Positions 8,272-18,011 are shown, counted from the stretch's first letter. The stretch: 64,000 nucleotides of DNA from Oscillospiraceae bacterium (GCA_902362965.1 CABIYQ010000003.1:163473-227472), one strand, 5' to 3'. Translations and numbers: made by a program. Notes: a model not told the origin generated them from the letters alone.

Positions 8272-9289
8272 TGCTTACACTCCTTATATAAGCGGCAATA
8301 AGTCTGCCGGTATTTTCAACATCGTCGATCTGAATGATCTCAGACGGAGTATGCATATATTTCAGCGGTATTGAAACTGTACATGCCTTGCAGCCTGTTT
8401 TGTTCACACTGAACTGATCTGCATTTGTAGAAGTCAATCCGTTCATGACCTCCAACTGATAAGGAATATTTTCATTTATGCTGATTTCTATAAGCTTATC
8501 AGATATCTCCCGTGAAAGGGACGGTGAAATACCGATCATAGGGCCTTGTCCCATTTTTCCGCATTCAGATTCTTTATCGCCAATACAGTATGCAAAGCTT
8601 ACATCAACTGCAAGCGCAATATCCGGATCAATATCAAAGGCAGCAATTTTAGCGCCTCTCTCCCCTAATTCCTCCTGAGAAGAAAAAACTACAGAAAAAC
8701 TACACTCGTATTTTTGATCACTTAAAAGCTCCAACGCATACAAAATTGAAGCCACACCGCTTCTATCGTCCAGCGCCGGACCTGTAATACGGTCATTTAA
8801 AAGTTCCTTTGGCATTGATGCAAAGGTTATTCTATCACCCGGTTCAACAATATTTGACACTGCTTCAAAGCTCATACCGGTATCAATATAAAAATCCTCA
8901 ATTTTGTTTATTTTATTATCACTGCCTGACAAATGCGGAGGAGTTGAACATACAACTCCTGCAAGTTTTTTCTTCCCGTGTATACACACCTGCTGTGCCG
9001 GAAGAAGACGTCTGTCTATTCCGCCCACATTTGAAAATCCAATAAATCCACTTTCATATATATTTGTAACTATCAATCCTACCTGATCAATATGAGCATC
9101 AATTAATATATGAGGCGTACCGTTTTTTCTATTTCCGAAATTACCAATCACATTTCCGTTTTTAATATAACAATTATCAGTATAATTTTTCAGATATTTC
9201 AAAGCATACTGTGCTGCAAATCTTTCCTCTCCGGACACCCCGTCAGCAGATGATAAATCAAATATTACATTTTTCAGTTCAAGACTCAT
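8264..9289 (-). CDS. M42 family metallopeptidase, second paralogue
   Basis: A 341-residue M42 peptidase, divergent from the following gene but keeping the same metal-site motifs: LIDAHIDQVG, GPALDDRSGV and SSQEELGERGA. In the first motif Gln replaces the more usual Glu after the Asp, which may tune activity. It starts two bases after murD ends, so it is transcribed and probably translated with murD. Like its neighbour it should be a cytosolic aminopeptidase processing short peptides. Linking it to cell-wall peptide recycling because of murD would be speculation. Confidence 0.92.
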   Translation of the reverse strand: MSLELKNVIFDLSSADGVSGEERFAAQYALKYLKNYTDNCYIKNGNVIGNFGNRKNGTPHILIDAHIDQVGLIVTNIYESGFIGFSNVGGIDRRLLPAQQVCIHGKKKLAGVVCSTPPHLSGSDNKINKIEDFYIDTGMSFEAVSNIVEPGDRITFASMPKELLNDRITGPALDDRSGVASILYALELLSDQKYECSFSVVFSSQEELGERGAKIAAFDIDPDIALAVDVSFAYCIGDKESECGKMGQGPMIGISPSLSREISDKLIEISINENIPYQLEVMNGLTSTNADQFSVNKTGCKACTVSIPLKYMHTPSEIIQIDDVENTGRLIAAYIRSVSNV

Positions 9290-9291
9290 TA

Positions 9292-10680
9292 TTAAAGCTC
9301 CTTTACAAGATTCTTATAATGAATTCCACGTGCTTCAAAATTAGGATACATATCAAAGCTTGCACAAGCCGGAGACAATGTTACGACATCGCCGCTTTCT
9401 GATATTTCCCTTGCTTTCTGCACTGCTTCTTCCATACTTGAAACATGATAAATTTCCAGATTTTCTGAATTATATGACGAGCATTCAGTTACAGCTTTCT
9501 CAATTTTTTCAGCCGTAACTCCCATAAGGATCAGCTTTTTTACCTTTTGATTTACTGTTTCCGCCATAGGTTCAAAAGGTATTTTTTTATCATATCCTCC
9601 GGCAATAACTATTAACTTCTGATCAAAAGAATTGAGTCCTGCAAGAACACGTGTAGGGCTTGTAGCGATACTGTCATTATACCACTTTATTCCGTCAAGT
9701 TCTCTTACAAATTCAATTCTATGTTCAACTCCGCCGAAATTTTCAGCCATATCTCTTATATCTTCAAGTGAAACTTCTCCCCATACTGCACTGATTGCCG
9801 CAAGGTAATTTTCAACATTATGAATGCCCGGAATCCTTATGGTATCTTTGTGAAGAATCTTTTCAGTAATGCCATAATTATTATAGCATAAATAACCGTC
9901 ATCAGAAAGAAAAGCACCGCATTCCGGTACATCTTTCCTTGAAAATTTAACAAGATGACCTCTTACTATACTTTCAAGATCATTAGTTGTTTCATTATCA
10001 AAGTTAAGTACAGTCTTACTAAAAGCATTCTGATGAATAATAAGATTTTTCTTACTGTCAATATATTCTTCCATTGTACCGTGAACATCAAGATGATTAG
10101 GCGCAATATTTGTAATCACTGCCACGTCCGGAGATTTTCTCATTGAAATAAGCTGAAAGCTTGAAAGTTCCACTACCGCCGCATCATTCTCATTTATTTC
10201 TTCAATAAGAGGAAGCAGCGCTTTACCTATATTTCCGCCCTTATACACCTTTTTACCGGATTTTTCTAGAAGTCCGGCAATTATTGTAGTCGTTGTAGTT
10301 TTACCGTCCGAACCTGTTATCGCATATATTTTACAAGGACATAAATCAAAAAACACTTCCATTTCAGAAGTTATAACTACACCCTTTTTTCTTGCATCTG
10401 CAAGCTTCGGATTGTTGAAATACATTCCGGGCGATCTGAAAACAACATCAAAATCAGTAAGAGTATCCAGATAAGCGTCGCCCAGACAGAATTCTGCGCC
10501 AAGGCTTTTGAGCTGATTATAAACATCTCCCATTTTGTCAGGATCTTTTCTATCGCATATAGTTACCTGAATTCCTTTTTTGAGAAATAATTTAATCAAA
10601 TCTGTATTTGTAACTCCAACGCCGATAAAAGCAATTTTTCTGAATTTCATTTCATAAAAAAAACGTTCTATTTTACTCAT
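9292..10680 (-). CDS. murD: UDP-N-acetylmuramoylalanine--D-glutamate ligase MurD
   Basis: A 462-residue Mur ligase that adds D-glutamate to UDP-MurNAc-L-Ala in the cytoplasm during peptidoglycan precursor synthesis. Visible are the N-terminal Rossmann start IAFIGVGVTNTDL, the ATP loop GSDGKTTTT near 113-121, GGNIG, ELSSFQL, the NHLDVHG region, and the C-terminal WYNDSIATSP and LIAGGYDK motifs. The length is typical. It is isolated from other dcw cell-wall genes and instead leads an operon with two M42 peptidases, an acetyltransferase and a PLP lyase. A clear promoter lies 39-67 bases upstream. Confidence 0.96.
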   Translation of the reverse strand: MSKIERFFYEMKFRKIAFIGVGVTNTDLIKLFLKKGIQVTICDRKDPDKMGDVYNQLKSLGAEFCLGDAYLDTLTDFDVVFRSPGMYFNNPKLADARKKGVVITSEMEVFFDLCPCKIYAITGSDGKTTTTTIIAGLLEKSGKKVYKGGNIGKALLPLIEEINENDAAVVELSSFQLISMRKSPDVAVITNIAPNHLDVHGTMEEYIDSKKNLIIHQNAFSKTVLNFDNETTNDLESIVRGHLVKFSRKDVPECGAFLSDDGYLCYNNYGITEKILHKDTIRIPGIHNVENYLAAISAVWGEVSLEDIRDMAENFGGVEHRIEFVRELDGIKWYNDSIATSPTRVLAGLNSFDQKLIVIAGGYDKKIPFEPMAETVNQKVKKLILMGVTAEKIEKAVTECSSYNSENLEIYHVSSMEEAVQKAREISESGDVVTLSPACASFDMYPNFEARGIHYKNLVKEL

Positions 10681-10718
10681 AAATAAACTCCAGTCTGAAA
10701 TATTTTGAATTCTTTTCT

Positions 10719-10747
10719 ATTATATACATTTTCGGGAAAAATAGCAA
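10719..10747 (-). promoter_or_regulatory. Promoter of the murD operon
   Basis: On the minus strand TTGCTA (10747-10742) and TATAAT (10724-10719) are 17 bases apart. The -35 box abuts the stop codon of the upstream membrane-protein gene, separating the two transcription units. Confidence 0.75.
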
Positions 10748-11332
10748 CTATTTTTTATCAGAATCTTTCTTAGTACCGCACAGTCTCCTGCATAATACCG
10801 ACAATATCAGATAAGTAACTGCTCCAAGCACTCCAGACACGATATCTCCCATTGTATTTGAATTACTTCCCTGCATATTTATATTTAAAATATTATCCGC
10901 AGTAAACTCATATATTTCCCAAAATCCGGCGCATGCCGATGAAAAGAAAAATGAAAATGCCAGCATGACAGGTATATCTTTTTTGATACTGCGCTTTTCA
11001 AATATAAAAGAAATAATGATCATTCCCGCTTCAGCCAATAAAATACCGCTCAGATAATGAACAAATCTATCATAAAAACCAATATATTTGTAAAGGTTAA
11101 TTACTGAACCCAAAGCAGCAGCAAAAATATCAAATAATATTGCAAGAACAAAAAATCGTTTCGGAAATTTCCATGTCACTGCTGAAACTATAACAACTGA
11201 TACAAACGATCCGATAATCTTAACGGAAGTTGTTTCAATAGACGTAAAGACTGATAAAATTGTACAAATTACAGTAATCAAAAGTCCCGCAGCTGAAATA
11301 ATTAATCTGAATTTCATATCTTTGCTTTTCAT
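10748..11332 (-). CDS. YjdF-like (DUF2238) integral membrane protein
   Basis: A 194-residue protein with about five to six membrane helices. The motif FYDRFVHYLSGILLAE, then FWEIYEFTAD and NTMGDIVSGVLGA, are marks of the DUF2238/YjdF membrane family, whose function is unknown. The spaced Asp, His and Glu residues inside the membrane resemble metal- or proton-coupled sites. AGGAGGG precedes the ATG. It lies after a cupin, a small membrane protein and rarA in the same direction. The family assignment is fairly sure; no role can be stated. Confidence 0.78.
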   Translation of the reverse strand: MKSKDMKFRLIISAAGLLITVICTILSVFTSIETTSVKIIGSFVSVVIVSAVTWKFPKRFFVLAILFDIFAAALGSVINLYKYIGFYDRFVHYLSGILLAEAGMIIISFIFEKRSIKKDIPVMLAFSFFFSSACAGFWEIYEFTADNILNINMQGSNSNTMGDIVSGVLGAVTYLILSVLCRRLCGTKKDSDKK

Positions 11333-11349
11333 ACAAACCCTCCTTTTTA

Positions 11350-11661
11350 TTACTTTTCAACAGATATTCCCACCATAACAGTTTCCTCATCAATATTATT
11401 CCATACCGAATGACTAACTGTTCCTTTAACTAAAAAAGACTCATCTTTTTTCAGTATTATTATTTCTTTACCGTAATTTATCTTTGCCTCACCCGAAGTT
11501 ACAATAAATAAATGGTCATGAGAATGAGTATGAGGTTCAGTAGGACCACCGCCCTCTTTTTGCAAATAAGCTATTGAAACGTCCTTTATCTTTCCCGAAT
11601 TTCCGAATAATTTTTTTGCAAGAAAATTCACATGATCAGGCGGTATCATAAATTCATTCAT
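11350..11661 (-). CDS. Cupin-domain protein
   Basis: A 103-residue single-domain cupin. GGPTEPHTHSHDHLFIVTSG supplies the first cupin motif with several histidines that would bind a metal, and the second motif is degraded around SFLVKGTVSHSVWN, which keeps a His. The protein is probably cytosolic and could be a small isomerase, dioxygenase-like or sensor protein. GGAG precedes the ATG. It sits between two membrane-protein genes with short gaps. The fold is secure from the histidine cluster; the substrate is unknown. Confidence 0.82.
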   Translation of the reverse strand: MNEFMIPPDHVNFLAKKLFGNSGKIKDVSIAYLQKEGGGPTEPHTHSHDHLFIVTSGEAKINYGKEIIILKKDESFLVKGTVSHSVWNNIDEETVMVGISVEK

Positions 11662-11684
11662 AAAATACTCCTAAAATTCTACTT

Positions 11685-11873
11685 TCAATCTTTGTTTTTC
11701 TTCCTCAATGACAGCAATTCACGTATAAGTATAGGAAGAAGCAATATAACGGATATCACCAACCATACAGCAAATACCTTTTTGCTTATAAAAAATAAAC
11801 GATCAAATATACTTAAAATTATAATAGAAAGAATACCAGCTATACCAATATAGCTTACTATTTTTTTAATCAT
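11685..11873 (-). CDS. Small two-helix membrane protein
   Basis: A 62-residue protein with two hydrophobic helices (about 5-25 and 33-51) and a very basic C-terminal end (RELLSLRKKNKD). Its ATG overlaps the rarA stop as ATGA, so it is translationally coupled to rarA. No family is recognised. Reality is supported by the coupling and by a clean helix-helix-basic-tail layout. Confidence 0.6.
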   Translation of the reverse strand: MIKKIVSYIGIAGILSIIILSIFDRLFFISKKVFAVWLVISVILLLPILIRELLSLRKKNKD

Positions 11874-13144
11874 TTTTTCTCACCGCCTTTTATCTTATCC
11901 CAGTACATTTTAGCAGACTGTTCCTGCTTATTATCTCCGTATCTATAATAAACCTTTCCTTTCAAAGCATCCGGCATATATTGCTGCTCTATCCAATGAT
12001 TGGGATAATCATGGGGATACTTATAAAACTGTCCCTTAACTTTAACGTCATCACCGTCAAAATGCTTATTTTGAAGACATCTTGGGAAATTAATCGCCAA
12101 TCCTTTGTTTACATCATCCATAGCCGAATTTATCGCTTCGTAGGCGCTGTTCGACTTAGGTGCAGTAGCAAGGAGAACTACTGCCTGCGCCAAAGGAATT
12201 CTTGCTTCCGGTAGCCCTAACTGCATGGCGGAATCAACACATGATTTTACAATAGTGACCGCATTTGGATATGCAAGTCCCACGTCCTCGGACGCAATGA
12301 CAAGCAATCTTCTTGACAATGAAATAATATCTCCTGCCGCCATAAGTCTTGCGGCATAATGCAAAGCAGCATTTTCATCTGAACCTCTGATAGATTTTTG
12401 CAAAGCAGAAAGTATATCGTAATGCTGATCGCCGTCACGGTCATATTTCATATTGCTTCTCTGCGCAAGTGCCGAAACTGTTTCCATAGTAATTTTAACA
12501 AAATCCGGATAAATTTCTCCTGCAAGCGTACTGAGTTCTACAGTATTGACTGCTTTTCTCACATCTCCTCCGCAGCTTACTGCTATATGCCTAATTACAT
12601 CATCATCAAGTTTATAATTTACACCGTTTTGTTCTGACAGCAAAGTGAATGCTCTAAGTACCGCCTTTTCAATTTCTTCCGACTCAGGAGGTTTAAATTC
12701 AAAAACTGTAGAACGGCTGATAACCGCATTAAATACTGCAAAATAAGGATTTTCAGTAGTTGACGCAATAAGAGTGATCTGACCGTTTTCTATATATTCC
12801 AATAAACTCTGCTGCTGTTTCTTATTAAAATACTGTATCTCGTCCAGATACAGCAGAATTCCATCAGCACCGGCAAAAGTACCTATCTCGGAAATGACAT
12901 CTTTAATGTCGGCAATAGAAGCAGAAGTACCATTTAACTTATGCAGCGACATATTAGTATTTTCAGCAATAATTCTCGCAACTGTAGTTTTTCCTGTACC
13001 TGAAGGACCGTAAAAAATCATATTAGGTATATGGCCGCTTTCAATAATACGTCTCAACGGTTTCCCGTTTCCAATCAGATGCTGTTGACCTACGACTTCA
13101 TCAAGAGTTTCAGGACGTATCAAATCTGCCAGTGGGGTATTCAT
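11870..13144 (-). CDS. rarA: Replication-associated recombination protein RarA (MgsA)
   Basis: A 424-residue AAA+ ATPase related to clamp loaders that acts at stalled replication forks. The N terminus is PLADLIRPETLDEVVGQQHL, followed by Walker A GPSGTGKTT, Walker B LYLDEIQYFNKKQQ and sensor 1 ASTTENP. The C-terminal oligomerisation region has SDENAALHYAARLMAAG and the conserved YPHDYPNHWIEQQYMP. The reading frame stays open 219 bases further upstream, running into the glyA gene, but those residues are not RarA-like. The ATG at 13144 with AAAAGAGGTG just before it is the true start. Confidence 0.94.
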   Translation of the reverse strand: MNTPLADLIRPETLDEVVGQQHLIGNGKPLRRIIESGHIPNMIFYGPSGTGKTTVARIIAENTNMSLHKLNGTSASIADIKDVISEIGTFAGADGILLYLDEIQYFNKKQQQSLLEYIENGQITLIASTTENPYFAVFNAVISRSTVFEFKPPESEEIEKAVLRAFTLLSEQNGVNYKLDDDVIRHIAVSCGGDVRKAVNTVELSTLAGEIYPDFVKITMETVSALAQRSNMKYDRDGDQHYDILSALQKSIRGSDENAALHYAARLMAAGDIISLSRRLLVIASEDVGLAYPNAVTIVKSCVDSAMQLGLPEARIPLAQAVVLLATAPKSNSAYEAINSAMDDVNKGLAINFPRCLQNKHFDGDDVKVKGQFYKYPHDYPNHWIEQQYMPDALKGKVYYRYGDNKQEQSAKMYWDKIKGGEKK

Positions 13145-13168
13145 AAACTTCACCTCTTTTGAAAAAAC

Positions 13169-13192
13169 AGCGGCAGTTATAAAACCGCCGCT
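13169..13192 (-). terminator. Terminator after glyA
   Basis: A 10-base stem (13169-13178 with 13183-13192) pairs in minus-strand RNA with one G-U wobble and a four-base loop, followed by a run of T (minus strand). It lies 13 bases after the glyA stop. Confidence 0.85.
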
Positions 13193-13205
13193 TAAAGCTT
13201 TTATA

Positions 13206-14459
13206 TTATTCGTACAACGGATATTTTGTACAGATTTCAGTAACGCCCTCACGGATAAAGTCAGCTTTGTTTTCAAAATCCTTAGCTGCAAGGTAAATAT
13301 ATTCTGCAATTTTTTCCATTTCAGCTTCACCAAGACCTCTGGTAGTAACTGCGGGAGTACCAATTCTCAGACCGCTTGTAACAAACGGCTTTTGAGGATC
13401 ATTCGGAATTGCATTTTTATTTACTGTAATATAAACTTCATCAAGACGGTGTTCCAGTTCCTTACCGGTTATATCAAAAGGACGAAGGTCAACCAGCATA
13501 AGGTGATTATCAGTACCGCCTGAAACAAGATCGAAACCTCTTTCAACAAGTCCCTTTGCAAGAGCCTGTGCGTTCTTTACAACCTGCTGCTGATAGGTTT
13601 TAAATTCCGGTTTAAGCGCTTCTCCAAAGCATACTGCCTTGCCGGCAATCACATGCATAAGCGGACCGCCCTGTATTCCCGGAAAAATTGACTTATTGAT
13701 CTTCTTAGCAAGTTCTTCGTCATTTGTAAGAATAAGACCGCCTCTGGGACCTCTTAATGTCTTGTGAGTTGTAGTTGTAACAACATCTGCATAGCCCACA
13801 GGTGACGGGTGACAGCCTGCCGCAACAAGACCGGCAATATGAGCCATATCAACCATTAAGTAAGCTCCTACAGATTTAGCGATCTCAGACAGACGCTTGA
13901 AATCAATAATTCTAGGATATGCACTTGCACCTGCAACAATAAGCTTCGGCTTATTTTCCTTAGCCAGTTCCTCTACCTTGTCATAATCAATTTTTTCATC
14001 ATCGCCCAGACCATAAGAAACGAAATTAAAATATTTTCCTGACATATTAACCGGTGAACCGTGAGTCAGATGTCCGCCGTGAGCAAGGCTCATACCTAAA
14101 ACCGTATCGCCTGGTTCAAGCAGTGCAAAATAAACGGCTGTATTAGCCTGCGCACCCGAGTGAGCCTGAACGTTTGCATATCCGGCACCGAAAAGCTTTT
14201 TAGCTCTTTCAATTGCAATATTTTCTACAATATCAACACATTCGCATCCGCCGTAATAACGCTTTCCCGGATATCCTTCCGCATATTTGTTTGTGAGTAC
14301 TGAGCCCATTGCAGCCATTACTTCAGGTGAAACAATATTTTCACTGGCAATAAGCTCCAGATTTCTTTTTTGTCTTGCAAGTTCCTTTTCCATAGCCTGT
14401 CCCACTTCAGGATCAGTCTTAGAAAGAAAACCAATTGTATCCATCAGATTATCGTACAT
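13206..14459 (-). CDS. glyA: Serine hydroxymethyltransferase
   Basis: A 417-residue PLP enzyme that interconverts serine and glycine with tetrahydrofolate in the cytosol. It carries LIASENIVS, the substrate region [32 protein letters not shown], and the Schiff-base lysine motif [16 protein letters not shown]. The reading frame is open 27 codons upstream, but the ATG at 14459 with AAAGGA before it matches the family start (MYDNLMDTI). It is a single-gene unit with its own promoter and terminator. The minus-strand -35 and -10 boxes lie just upstream. Confidence 0.97.
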   Translation of the reverse strand: MYDNLMDTIGFLSKTDPEVGQAMEKELARQKRNLELIASENIVSPEVMAAMGSVLTNKYAEGYPGKRYYGGCECVDIVENIAIERAKKLFGAGYANVQAHSGAQANTAVYFALLEPGDTVLGMSLAHGGHLTHGSPVNMSGKYFNFVSYGLGDDEKIDYDKVEELAKENKPKLIVAGASAYPRIIDFKRLSEIAKSVGAYLMVDMAHIAGLVAAGCHPSPVGYADVVTTTTHKTLRGPRGGLILTNDEELAKKINKSIFPGIQGGPLMHVIAGKAVCFGEALKPEFKTYQQQVVKNAQALAKGLVERGFDLVSGGTDNHLMLVDLRPFDITGKELEHRLDEVYITVNKNAIPNDPQKPFVTSGLRIGTPAVTTRGLGEAEMEKIAEYIYLAAKDFENKADFIREGVTEICTKYPLYE

Positions 14460-14489
14460 ACTAAAATTCCTTTCAAGTTTAATAGTAAT

Positions 14490-14518
14490 ATTATACACTA
14501 ATAAAATCCAAATTTCAA
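14490..14518 (-). promoter_or_regulatory. Promoter of glyA
   Basis: TTGAAA (14518-14513) and TATAAT (14495-14490) on the minus strand are separated by 17 bases, about 30 bases before the glyA start. Confidence 0.75.
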
Positions 14519-14549
14519 TACCATAATCCGAATTATACAATTTTTTTCT

Positions 14550-14858
14550 TTAAATCGTTTTTCTCAGGAAACAAAGCGCCGCATTATAAATCAAAGCCGG
14601 TTTGATATTATTTCTTACAAGCAGTTCTGCAAAACTTACTGCTACTCTAACATCGTCTGAAAAATCATCAATAGTTTCTTTGAATTTAATCAGACCTTTT
14701 TTCATTTCAGCCTCAATGCCGTATGTAATCTTTTCATTACCATACTGAATAACTTTTGTAGACGTTACTCTGTAAATTACTCTGTTTCCTCCCAGAACTT
14801 CCATATAGTTTGTTTTTTCCTTTGAAATTATTTTTTCTCTTTTTAATGTTGCCTGCAT
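14550..14858 (-). CDS. DUF6514-like small protein
   Basis: A 102-residue protein without membrane segments. The layout YGIEAEMKKGLIKFKETIDDFSDD followed by a helical VRVAVSFAELLVRNNI resembles the DUF6514 family of small clostridial proteins, whose role is unknown. AAAGGA-type bases precede the ATG. It lies between glyA and the MFS gene with no overlap. Residues are cited from the translated frame in two parts. Function cannot be predicted. Confidence 0.6.
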   Translation of the reverse strand: MQATLKREKIISKEKTNYMEVLGGNRVIYRVTSTKVIQYGNEKITYGIEAEMKKGLIKFKETIDDFSDDVRVAVSFAELLVRNNIKPALIYNAALCFLRKTI

Positions 14859-14901
14859 GTTTTTTACCGTCCTTTCTTTTAAGTAACTAAATTATAACAT
14901 G

Positions 14902-14930
14902 AAACCCCGTTTATTTAAACGGGGTTTTTT
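14902..14930. terminator. Strong hairpin with T run between DUF6514-like and MFS genes
   Basis: AAACCCCGTTT and AAACGGGGTTT form an almost loopless 11-12 base stem. Seven T follow on the plus strand, but only three on the minus strand. Since the nearby genes are all on the minus strand, it probably serves as a terminator of the MFS unit with a weak U tract, or blocks antisense transcription. Confidence 0.6.
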
Positions 14931-14980
14931 TAGAATATTTTGTTGGTTTAAGTTGGAATTTTGATAAATTAATAAGTAGT

Positions 14981-16219
14981 TTAATTGCTGTGTTTCCTAA
15001 ACGAAAGCTGAAATAGAATTAATCCCACTGCAAAAAACAATGCCAATGCGCCAATTCCCAAATTTGCATTTCCTGTAAGCTGCGAAACCAAACTGATCGT
15101 TGTTGTTCCAATGAAAGAAGCACCCTTACCACAGATATCCATTACTCCAAAATATTCTCCTGATTTTTCCGGCGGGATCATTTTGGCAAAATGACCTCTT
15201 GACAAAGCCTGTATACCTCCCTGAAACATACCGACCATCAATGCCAGTATCCAAAAATGCAGCTGTCTTGACATAAAAATAGCAAAAATTGAAATAAAGA
15301 AATATGCACAAATGCAAATTGAAATTAACAGCCTTGAAGAAAAGTCCCGGGAAAGGCGTCCAATCAAAATTGAACTTGGAAACGCTGCGATCTGTGTAAC
15401 CAAGAGCGCTATTAGCAATCCGGTGCTGTCTAATCCCAGTGCAGAACCGTAAACTGTTGCCATTTCAATAATTGTATATACGCCGTCAATATAAAACAAA
15501 AAAGCAAGCAAAAATAAAAATATCTGTTTATTTGCAGCAATTTCCTTCAAAGAATTCCATAAGTTATGAAATGTACTCTGAATTCCAAAACGACTGTCCT
15601 CAGCATAATATCTCTGGCGATAAATACGCAGTAACGGTACGGAAAAAATTATCCACCAAATGGCTATAACCGCAAACGATATAATCATTGCAGTATTAAT
15701 AGACAATCCAATTATATCTGATCCCAATACGAGAGTAAGACATAGCAGAAACGGTATACAGCTGCCAATATATCCCCAAGCATATCCTTGTGCCGAAACC
15801 CTGTCCATACGATCAGAGTCAGTAATATCCGGAAGCATGGAATCATAAAAAATCAAACTTATTGAATAGCTCACCTTTGCCAATGCAAATACAATTAAAA
15901 ATAACAGCCACTTTTTAAATAATCCAAGACACAAGCATCCCACAGCGCCAATTAAAACGGACACCAAAAACAACGGTTTTTTTCGTCCTTTTTTATCCGA
16001 AACTGCGCCTAAAACCGGACCGGTCAGAGCAACTATAAGCGTAGATACAGAAACAGCATAACCCCAATATGCAACCGAATCCGAAGAATTAACACCGACT
16101 TGTTCTGCCAGACCATTAAAATAAATCGGAATCAGTGTAGAAACAAGAAGAATAAACGCTGAATTTCCCACATCATATAAAATCCAGTTTCGCTCTGCCT
16201 TTGACAGCTTAAATTTCAT
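14981..16219 (-). CDS. MFS transporter, UMF1 (Atg22-like) family
   Basis: A 412-residue membrane protein with about twelve helices. The start RNWILYDVGNSAFILLVSTL is characteristic of the UMF1 family of the major facilitator superfamily. LSDKKGRKKPL-type residues after helix 2 (VSDKKGRKKPLF) give the MFS loop, and GGIQALSRGHFAKMIPPEKSGE is the conserved loop in the second half. The substrate is not known for bacterial members. Its ATG overlaps the stop of the upstream phospholipase-like gene by one base, so the two are translated together and may act on related molecules. Confidence 0.88.
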   Translation of the reverse strand: MKFKLSKAERNWILYDVGNSAFILLVSTLIPIYFNGLAEQVGVNSSDSVAYWGYAVSVSTLIVALTGPVLGAVSDKKGRKKPLFLVSVLIGAVGCLCLGLFKKWLLFLIVFALAKVSYSISLIFYDSMLPDITDSDRMDRVSAQGYAWGYIGSCIPFLLCLTLVLGSDIIGLSINTAMIISFAVIAIWWIIFSVPLLRIYRQRYYAEDSRFGIQSTFHNLWNSLKEIAANKQIFLFLLAFLFYIDGVYTIIEMATVYGSALGLDSTGLLIALLVTQIAAFPSSILIGRLSRDFSSRLLISICICAYFFISIFAIFMSRQLHFWILALMVGMFQGGIQALSRGHFAKMIPPEKSGEYFGVMDICGKGASFIGTTTISLVSQLTGNANLGIGALALFFAVGLILFQLSFRKHSN

Positions 16220-17034
16220 TATACTTCACTTCCTTGATATTGAGAACCGAAAGAATAAGAATACCAGTTCCTCCAAGGTAAATCCGCAAATAAATTATCC
16301 TTATATTCATTAATCATAGTAACTGCTTTATCTAAAGCATTAATATAAAGTCGGCAAAGTTTTTTATTACTGTCAGAACAATTTAAATTAGGCGTCAGAT
16401 TCATGACAAGTCCATGCATCTCCTTATCGTTGCCTGTAGCTTTTAAAAGCGTATAAATAAATTTTCGTTTAGGTCTATGAGGTGCGATTAAAAGGTGATT
16501 ATAAAAAATCATAGAATGCATTGCTTTCTGTATTTGAAGTGCATTAACATTTGGAAAAAAGTCCGATATAATACGTGCGTTTGACAAACCTGGCTTTATA
16601 TGCTTTGTAAGAATCTGAGTCAGCGGATTCTTTTTATCATGCACCAGCAAATATCGGTCAAATTCCACTTCAATTTCTGCATGACGTATTCCGCTTTGTC
16701 TTATTTTAGCGCTGATATAGCCGTGACATTCCCTATCCAAAGCAAAATGACAAAGGAATCCATAAATATAAGCAAAATGCGCTGCCGGATTTTCTGATCC
16801 CATAGCTGTTTTACCAAACTTTGAAAAAACAAAATACCCTGATTTATCGTGCATAGAATAACCTATCCGATTTACTTTATTAGAAAACAAGGGGTAATAA
16901 TAAAACAAAATATCAGGGCCATGCAGTCCAATGTCAAACAGACTTTTGTACGGTTGAATTTCAGAACGGATTTTTTCAGGCAGACGGCGATATACCTGTT
17001 GTCCGAAGCGGTAGTGTGCATAGGTTGACGGCAT
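16219..17034 (-). CDS. Zinc-dependent phospholipase C family protein
   Basis: A 271-residue protein with the Zn-PLC fold start MPSTYAHYRFGQQVYRRLP and GLHGPDILFYY near 50-60, then FLCHFALDRECHGYI, where His and Asp would bind zinc, and HAEIEVEFDRYLLV. No signal peptide is visible, so it is likely cytoplasmic, unlike secreted clostridial alpha-toxin. Members of this group are widespread in Firmicutes with untested substrates. A good GGAGAATATT ribosome site precedes the ATG. A shorter relative sits in the glycolipid cluster at 57438, which strengthens a lipid-related role. Confidence 0.85.
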   Translation of the reverse strand: MPSTYAHYRFGQQVYRRLPEKIRSEIQPYKSLFDIGLHGPDILFYYYPLFSNKVNRIGYSMHDKSGYFVFSKFGKTAMGSENPAAHFAYIYGFLCHFALDRECHGYISAKIRQSGIRHAEIEVEFDRYLLVHDKKNPLTQILTKHIKPGLSNARIISDFFPNVNALQIQKAMHSMIFYNHLLIAPHRPKRKFIYTLLKATGNDKEMHGLVMNLTPNLNCSDSNKKLCRLYINALDKAVTMINEYKDNLFADLPWRNWYSYSFGSQYQGSEV

Positions 17035-17137
17035 AATATTCTCCTTTATTTATATACAATAAAATCTACATATAATTTATTATACTTAGCAGAGCTTATA
17101 TTATACTATTACAGAAGAAAATGGGTATAAAAAATAT

Positions 17138-17173
17138 GGAGTAAAACTCACCATAAAAACTGGTTTTTACTCC
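17138..17173 (-). terminator. Terminator after pflA
   Basis: GGAGTAAAA (17138-17146) pairs with TTTTACTCC (17165-17173); minus-strand reading runs into a T-rich tract. It lies 10 bases after the pflA stop. Confidence 0.8.
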
Positions 17174-17182
17174 AAATTCTGA

Positions 17183-17935
17183 TTACTTATACATAGAAGT
17201 TTTAAGCTTTTTATTCGCATTAGATATACGTTCCTTATCTGGAGGACATACACCGTTAAGCGAATACGGGATACCTAAAGTTTCCCACTTAAATGCACCT
17301 AGTGTATGGTAAGGAAGTACTTCCACACGTTCAACATTATCAAGCGTATCAATAAATTCTGAAAGCTTATCAAGATCTTCATCAAAATCGCTCAGCTGAG
17401 GTACAAGTACATGACGGATCCATACAGGTTTTTTTATTTCAGACAAATATTTTGCCATATCAAGAATATTATCATTACTAAATCCAGTAATATAGCTATG
17501 ACGTTCATTATCCATTTCTTTTATATCAAGCAGAAAAAGATCCGTATAGTTCATCAATTCATTAAATTTTGAGAAAAACGGTTCATCGCGTGTAAAAGGA
17601 TTTCCGGCGGTATCAATAACGGTATGCACGCCGTATTCCTTTGCTCTTCTGAAAAAATCTATCAGGAAGTCAATATGCAGAAGAGGTTCTCCGCCGCTTA
17701 CTGTTATTCCTCCGGAATCTTTCCAGTAGTTTTTGTAGCGCAGTGCACGTTTTAACAGTTCATTTGAAGTCATTTCTTCACCGTCATTCATATTCCAAGT
17801 ATCCGGATTGTGACAGTATTTGCAGCGCATATTGCAGCCCTGTAAAAAAACTATAAATCTTACTCCGGGTCCATCGGCAGCGCCGAAACTTTCAATTGAG
17901 TGAACCCGGACTTTCTGTACATCATTCTGATCCAT
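17183..17935 (-). CDS. pflA: Pyruvate formate-lyase activating enzyme
   Basis: A 250-residue radical-SAM enzyme that uses a [4Fe-4S] cluster and S-adenosylmethionine to put the glycyl radical on PflB. The cluster motif is CNMRCKYC (CxxxCxxC), with the N-terminal HSIESFGAADGPGVRFIVFL typical of this activase. GGITVSGGEPL is the SAM-binding part. An overlapping GTG one codon earlier (17938) could start it, but GGAGG at 17943-17947 is seven bases from the ATG at 17935. It follows pflB by about 130 bases, containing a hairpin that may set a lower level for the activase. Confidence 0.96.
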   Translation of the reverse strand: MDQNDVQKVRVHSIESFGAADGPGVRFIVFLQGCNMRCKYCHNPDTWNMNDGEEMTSNELLKRALRYKNYWKDSGGITVSGGEPLLHIDFLIDFFRRAKEYGVHTVIDTAGNPFTRDEPFFSKFNELMNYTDLFLLDIKEMDNERHSYITGFSNDNILDMAKYLSEIKKPVWIRHVLVPQLSDFDEDLDKLSEFIDTLDNVERVEVLPYHTLGAFKWETLGIPYSLNGVCPPDKERISNANKKLKTSMYK

Positions 17936-18011
17936 CACGATTCCTCCATATTATTTTATACCTTGCGCTACAGCAAATGCACAAAGTATAATCATTATTA
18001 TACAACGCAAA

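Noticed and set aside
13145..13363. N-terminal extension of RarA
   Set aside because: The extra 73 residues overlap glyA and its terminator, and the ribosome site fits the ATG at 13144.
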